From Pseudothermotoga hypogea DSM 11164 = NBRC 106472 (lineage in GTDB: Bacteria; Thermotogota; Thermotogae; Thermotogales; DSM-5069), in contig NZ_CP007141.1 of the NCBI RefSeq assembly GCF_000816145.1, positions 248,001-312,000 on the forward strand: DNA of 64,000 nucleotides, in the 5' to 3' direction. A program made the translations under genes and the position numbers. Below the pieces are notes generated by a model that searched no databases, had not been told where the DNA came from, and saw only the letters and a program-made list of their open reading frames with translations. This document shows positions 61,478 through 64,000 of the stretch, one piece after another (the first letter of the stretch is position 1; every line of letters starts with the position of its first letter).

Positions 61478-63156
61478 TCGTTTACAACTGTCCTCTGGTA
61501 CCCTTCGAGTTCTTCCATGCACTCAGAATTCCATTCAAAAGGATCGAACCCATCTCGATTGAGTTTCAGAAGCTCCATCCAAACGTCTGCTCTTTTTGTA
61601 GGAGCGCTGTTTGCTCCGTGAAGCCCACCGACGTTTTGGTTTGGACCGATTCGTGTGATTCGATGCGCCGGGCATACGATTTCTTGAGCCAGAACGTATC
61701 GTTCTATCTGCACATACCTGTGAAGAACGATGAACTCGCCGTGCTGTCACTTTCGAGAGATTTGAAGAGACTCTGGGAGTTTCTCAAAACCGTTTTCAAC
61801 AGCGAAGTGCCTCTGAGCGAACTTGAAAGAGTGCACAGGTGGTTCATTGAGAAGTCGATCCATCTGGAAAGGCTCATCGAGAAAGATTTGAACGAAGCGA
61901 AAACGATCTTTGAAGAGTTATCGAACCAAGAGTGGGTAGGTTCAGTTGCCAGGAAAGGTAAATCTGTTTTGTTGCTCGGTTCTTGGGCGAACAGCAAGTT
62001 GGTGGAGATCGTGGAGAAGGCGGGAGGTTTCGCACTCAATGCGACATGTTCTGGGCCGTACAGTTTGATCTTTGAGGCAGAACCAGCTCGAGACATCTTC
62101 GAATCCATCGCGAGAAGAATCTTGAACAAGAGGCTTCCCTGCGGAAGGTTCGCTTCAACCAGGGAATTGAAGATGCTGATAGAACGATTCAGACCGGAAG
62201 CGATCGTCTTGCACACGGCGAAGTTCTGTGATTTTTACCATTTTGATGAGCGACTCTTGAGAGAATTGAAAATTCCGTTCGTTACGATCGAAAACGATTT
62301 CACCAACGCCTTAGAACAAGCCAGAACCAGAATAGAGGCACTTCTCGAGGACACAAAAGACAGACCACGAGTTTCCGTCAAGGCCTTTCACTTTGTTGGG
62401 ATCGACAGTGGTTCTACCAGCACGAAGATAGTGGTTGTGAACAATCGCGGCGATATCTTATTCGAACAGGTGTGCAGGACGGGCGCAGATCCAAAAGAAT
62501 CAGCAAAGCGGTTGATGATTCAGGCTATGAAACATCTGAAATTCGATCCGCAGGAGAGCTTTGTAGTTGCCACGGGCTACGGACGTGACGCGATCGATTT
62601 CGCACACGCAAGAGTCACAGAACTGACTTGCCACGCCGTCGGAGTGAAACATTTGTATCCAGACGTTAGAACGATCATAGACGTCGGTGGTCAGGACAGC
62701 AAGGTGATGAGAATCGAAGAGGGCAAGATCGTCGACTTCGTCATGAACGACAAGTGCGCCGCTGGAACTGGGAGGTTTCTGGAGATCGTTTCCTCGATAC
62801 TCGAAACACCTTTACAGATCATGGGCAAAGAATCTCTGAAAGCGAAAACTCAGTTGAGTATCAGTAGTGTTTGTGCGGTTTTCGCCGAAAGCGAGATCAT
62901 CTGTCTACGAAGCAAGGGCTACAGTAAGCAAGAGATTCTGTGGGCTGCTCACAACGCAATTGCAAGAAGGCTCGTGACCATGTACGAAAGGGTAAAAGGA
63001 CGTCCACCAGTTGTACTCACGGGTGGCGTGGCGCTCAACGAGGGACTGAAGCGTGCTCTCGAAGAATTGCTCAAAGTAGAGATCATCGTCCCGAAAAATC
63101 CCGTCACGACCGGCGCGCTCGGTGCGGCACTGATGGGGCTTCAACAGAAACTATAG
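61474..63156 (+). CDS. Dehydratase-like domain fused to an ATP-dependent activase (HgdC/BcrA-like)
   Basis: A 560-residue fusion. Residues 1-300 resemble the dehydratase component family: CSFCRSAVC near 38 at the N-terminus, a CGRF-type LPCGRFAST near 215 and HTAKFCDFYHF near 248. Residues 307-560 are an ASKHA activase with GIDSGSTSTKIVVV, VATGYGRD, DVGGQDSKVM, the cluster Cys in DKCAAGTGRFLE near 429, a second Cys in SSVCAVFAESE, and GGVALNEG. Activases use ATP to push electrons into the partner's [4Fe-4S] cluster. One chain thus carries acceptor-like and activator parts; the 60227-61477 product is the likely partner. Confidence 0.87.
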   Translation: MIVYNCPLVPFEFFHALRIPFKRIEPISIEFQKLHPNVCSFCRSAVCSVKPTDVLVWTDSCDSMRRAYDFLSQNVSFYLHIPVKNDELAVLSLSRDLKRLWEFLKTVFNSEVPLSELERVHRWFIEKSIHLERLIEKDLNEAKTIFEELSNQEWVGSVARKGKSVLLLGSWANSKLVEIVEKAGGFALNATCSGPYSLIFEAEPARDIFESIARRILNKRLPCGRFASTRELKMLIERFRPEAIVLHTAKFCDFYHFDERLLRELKIPFVTIENDFTNALEQARTRIEALLEDTKDRPRVSVKAFHFVGIDSGSTSTKIVVVNNRGDILFEQVCRTGADPKESAKRLMIQAMKHLKFDPQESFVVATGYGRDAIDFAHARVTELTCHAVGVKHLYPDVRTIIDVGGQDSKVMRIEEGKIVDFVMNDKCAAGTGRFLEIVSSILETPLQIMGKESLKAKTQLSISSVCAVFAESEIICLRSKGYSKQEILWAAHNAIARRLVTMYERVKGRPPVVLTGGVALNEGLKRALEELLKVEIIVPKNPVTTGALGAALMGLQQKL

Positions 63157-63947
63157 AGTCCCGAATGTTCGCGCAATGCAAAGACGCAGCAACCTGTGCC
63201 AGTCAACTGAGCAACGATCGGATCAGTACTCCACGCTTGAGCTAAAGCTGTTTTGATTTCCGGATAGACCTCACACACTATGGTTTGAAAGACGTTGTAA
63301 GACATACGCAGGATCACTTCATGCTCATGTTTCACGTAGGCCTCATACAGTCTTTCGATCGGCCTTGGTCCCTTTTTGAAGTCCGTTTCCTTCAGCATGC
63401 TGTAAGCCTTCGCTGTGCTCACACTCACACCCGGACAGAAAAGATCGACCGTGTAACCACTTATTTGTGGTAGTGGCGTGACTTTCTCACCTTTTCCTTC
63501 AACGATCGCCGTGCCACCAATGAGAAAGAAAGGCACATCCGAGCCCACTTCCGCAGCGATCTCAAGAATGTCCGAATGCGGTATCCCACACCTTTGCGCA
63601 AGGAACCTGAGCGTGGCAGCAGCATCTGAACTGGCACCACCCAGGCCCGATCCCATTGGTATACGCTTTTTCAGAACCGCCTTGAGTCCGAAATCGACAG
63701 GGTAAAACTCCTTGAATTTTCTGAAGGCTCTTTCCACGAGGTTCTGACCTTCGATGGGAACATTCGATTCTACAACGATTTGGCCAACGTCTTCAGTCTG
63801 AATGAAAAACAGTTCATCGTACATGTCTATCGTCTGGAACAGACCCACTATGTCGTGGTAACCATCAGAACGTTTGCCGACCACGTCGAGATAGAGGTTC
63901 AATTTGGCATAAGCTTTTTCAGAAAATCCAGCGCCAACTTCGACCAT
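63141..63947 (-). CDS. ispE: 4-diphosphocytidyl-2-C-methyl-D-erythritol kinase IspE
   Basis: IspE is the ATP-dependent kinase of the MEP isoprenoid pathway. The 268-residue GHMP kinase has KAYAKLNLYLDVVGKRSDGYHDI near the N-terminus with the substrate-binding His, the ATP loop PMGSGLGGASSDAA near residue 95, GSDVPFFLIGGTA near 134 and the C-terminal TGTGCCVFAL. The start ATG 63947 lies 49 nt inside the upstream frame. Its end overlaps the convergent activase by 16 nt. Confidence 0.95.
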   Translation of the reverse strand: MVEVGAGFSEKAYAKLNLYLDVVGKRSDGYHDIVGLFQTIDMYDELFFIQTEDVGQIVVESNVPIEGQNLVERAFRKFKEFYPVDFGLKAVLKKRIPMGSGLGGASSDAAATLRFLAQRCGIPHSDILEIAAEVGSDVPFFLIGGTAIVEGKGEKVTPLPQISGYTVDLFCPGVSVSTAKAYSMLKETDFKKGPRPIERLYEAYVKHEHEVILRMSYNVFQTIVCEVYPEIKTALAQAWSTDPIVAQLTGTGCCVFALREHSGLYSFC

Positions 63948-64000
63948 CCTTCCAGTTCTTCCCTTCGCTGTTCTATCTCTTTCAGATCCATGAACCAGAA
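63899..64000 (-). CDS. C-terminal end of an upstream gene (cut by window edge)
   Basis: A frame open from the window edge to TGA at 63899 encodes 33 residues, highly charged and helical (DLKEIEQRREELEGW), and runs 49 nt into ispE. It looks like the tail of the gene preceding ispE in the operon. The family cannot be told from this much. Confidence 0.4.
   Translation of the reverse strand, partial: FWFMDLKEIEQRREELEGWSKLALDFLKKLMPN

Noticed and set aside
1-64000. CRISPR array, insertion sequence, prophage or toxin-antitoxin locus
   Set aside because: I saw no regularly spaced direct repeats, transposase, integrase or phage structural genes. The gene order is that of a core chromosome.

Overview
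This window looks like a chromosomal segment from a thermophilic Thermotogota bacterium, most likely a Pseudothermotoga relative. That is inferred from gene content and protein style: an archaeal/fungal-type aspartate-semialdehyde dehydrogenase, a split MetH with a separate activation-domain protein, ThyX, FolE2, a GH4 glycosidase, and many TTG and GTG starts behind strong GGAGG sites. Genes are tightly packed, with ATGA-type overlaps. I saw no rRNA, CRISPR array, insertion sequence or prophage.

Layout. 1-6.3 kb (- strand): a signalling cassette of the type found next to FeFe-hydrogenases (HATPase, PHP, DRTGG, CBS-HATPase, DRTGG), then thyX, folE2, queD and a metal ABC permease/ATPase pair. 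6.3-10.5 kb (+): mrp, an MFS transporter, an AI-2E-family protein and an unknown membrane protein. 10.4-17.1 kb: a MATE exporter, a degenerate methyltransferase-like protein, and the flagellar fliF-fliG-fliH-fliI operon. 17.2-21.1 kb (+): yceD-rpmF-plsX-glmS-rsfS. 21-26.4 kb: fba, three tRNAs, a BadF-type kinase, and tldD with its partner pmbA. 26.9-30.8 kb (-): an acetoacetate/short-chain fatty acid operon (atoE, thiolase, atoD, atoA) in which atoE and atoD each carry a single-base frameshift at a homopolymer. A divergent GntR/YtrA-type regulator with its own ABC exporter follows. 33.2-37.3 kb (-): a trpXYZ-type tryptophan ABC transporter with lysA downstream. 37.3-43.4 kb: GNAT, tRNA-Leu, an N-terminally short gamma-glutamyltransferase, a secreted hydrolase, flgB-flgC-fliE and sua5. 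43.5-51.7 kb (+): a methionine operon. 51.7-64 kb: a pilin-like protein, rsmD, a GH4 glycosidase with a kinase, a Cache-GGDEF protein, tRNA-Leu, HAD phosphatase, lnt, deoB, a two-gene 2-hydroxyacyl-CoA-dehydratase-like system and ispE.

The most striking signal is a classical leader-peptide attenuator upstream of trpX. A consensus promoter is followed by a 34-codon reading frame with tandem Trp codons, a stable hairpin that begins at those codons, a 10-nt segment exactly complementary to the 5' arm of a downstream terminator, and then that terminator. This implies ribosome-mediated tryptophan attenuation of an uptake system.

The second is a compact aspartate-to-methionine operon: the MetH activation domain protein, MetH, aspartokinase, a DUF39/COG1900 protein fused to a ferredoxin domain, a UPF0280 protein, MetF and Asd. 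It contains the parts needed to make homocysteine directly from aspartate semialdehyde and sulfide and then methylate it.

The third is an HgdB-like protein paired with a protein that fuses a second dehydratase-like domain to an ATP-dependent activase. Its substrate is unknown.
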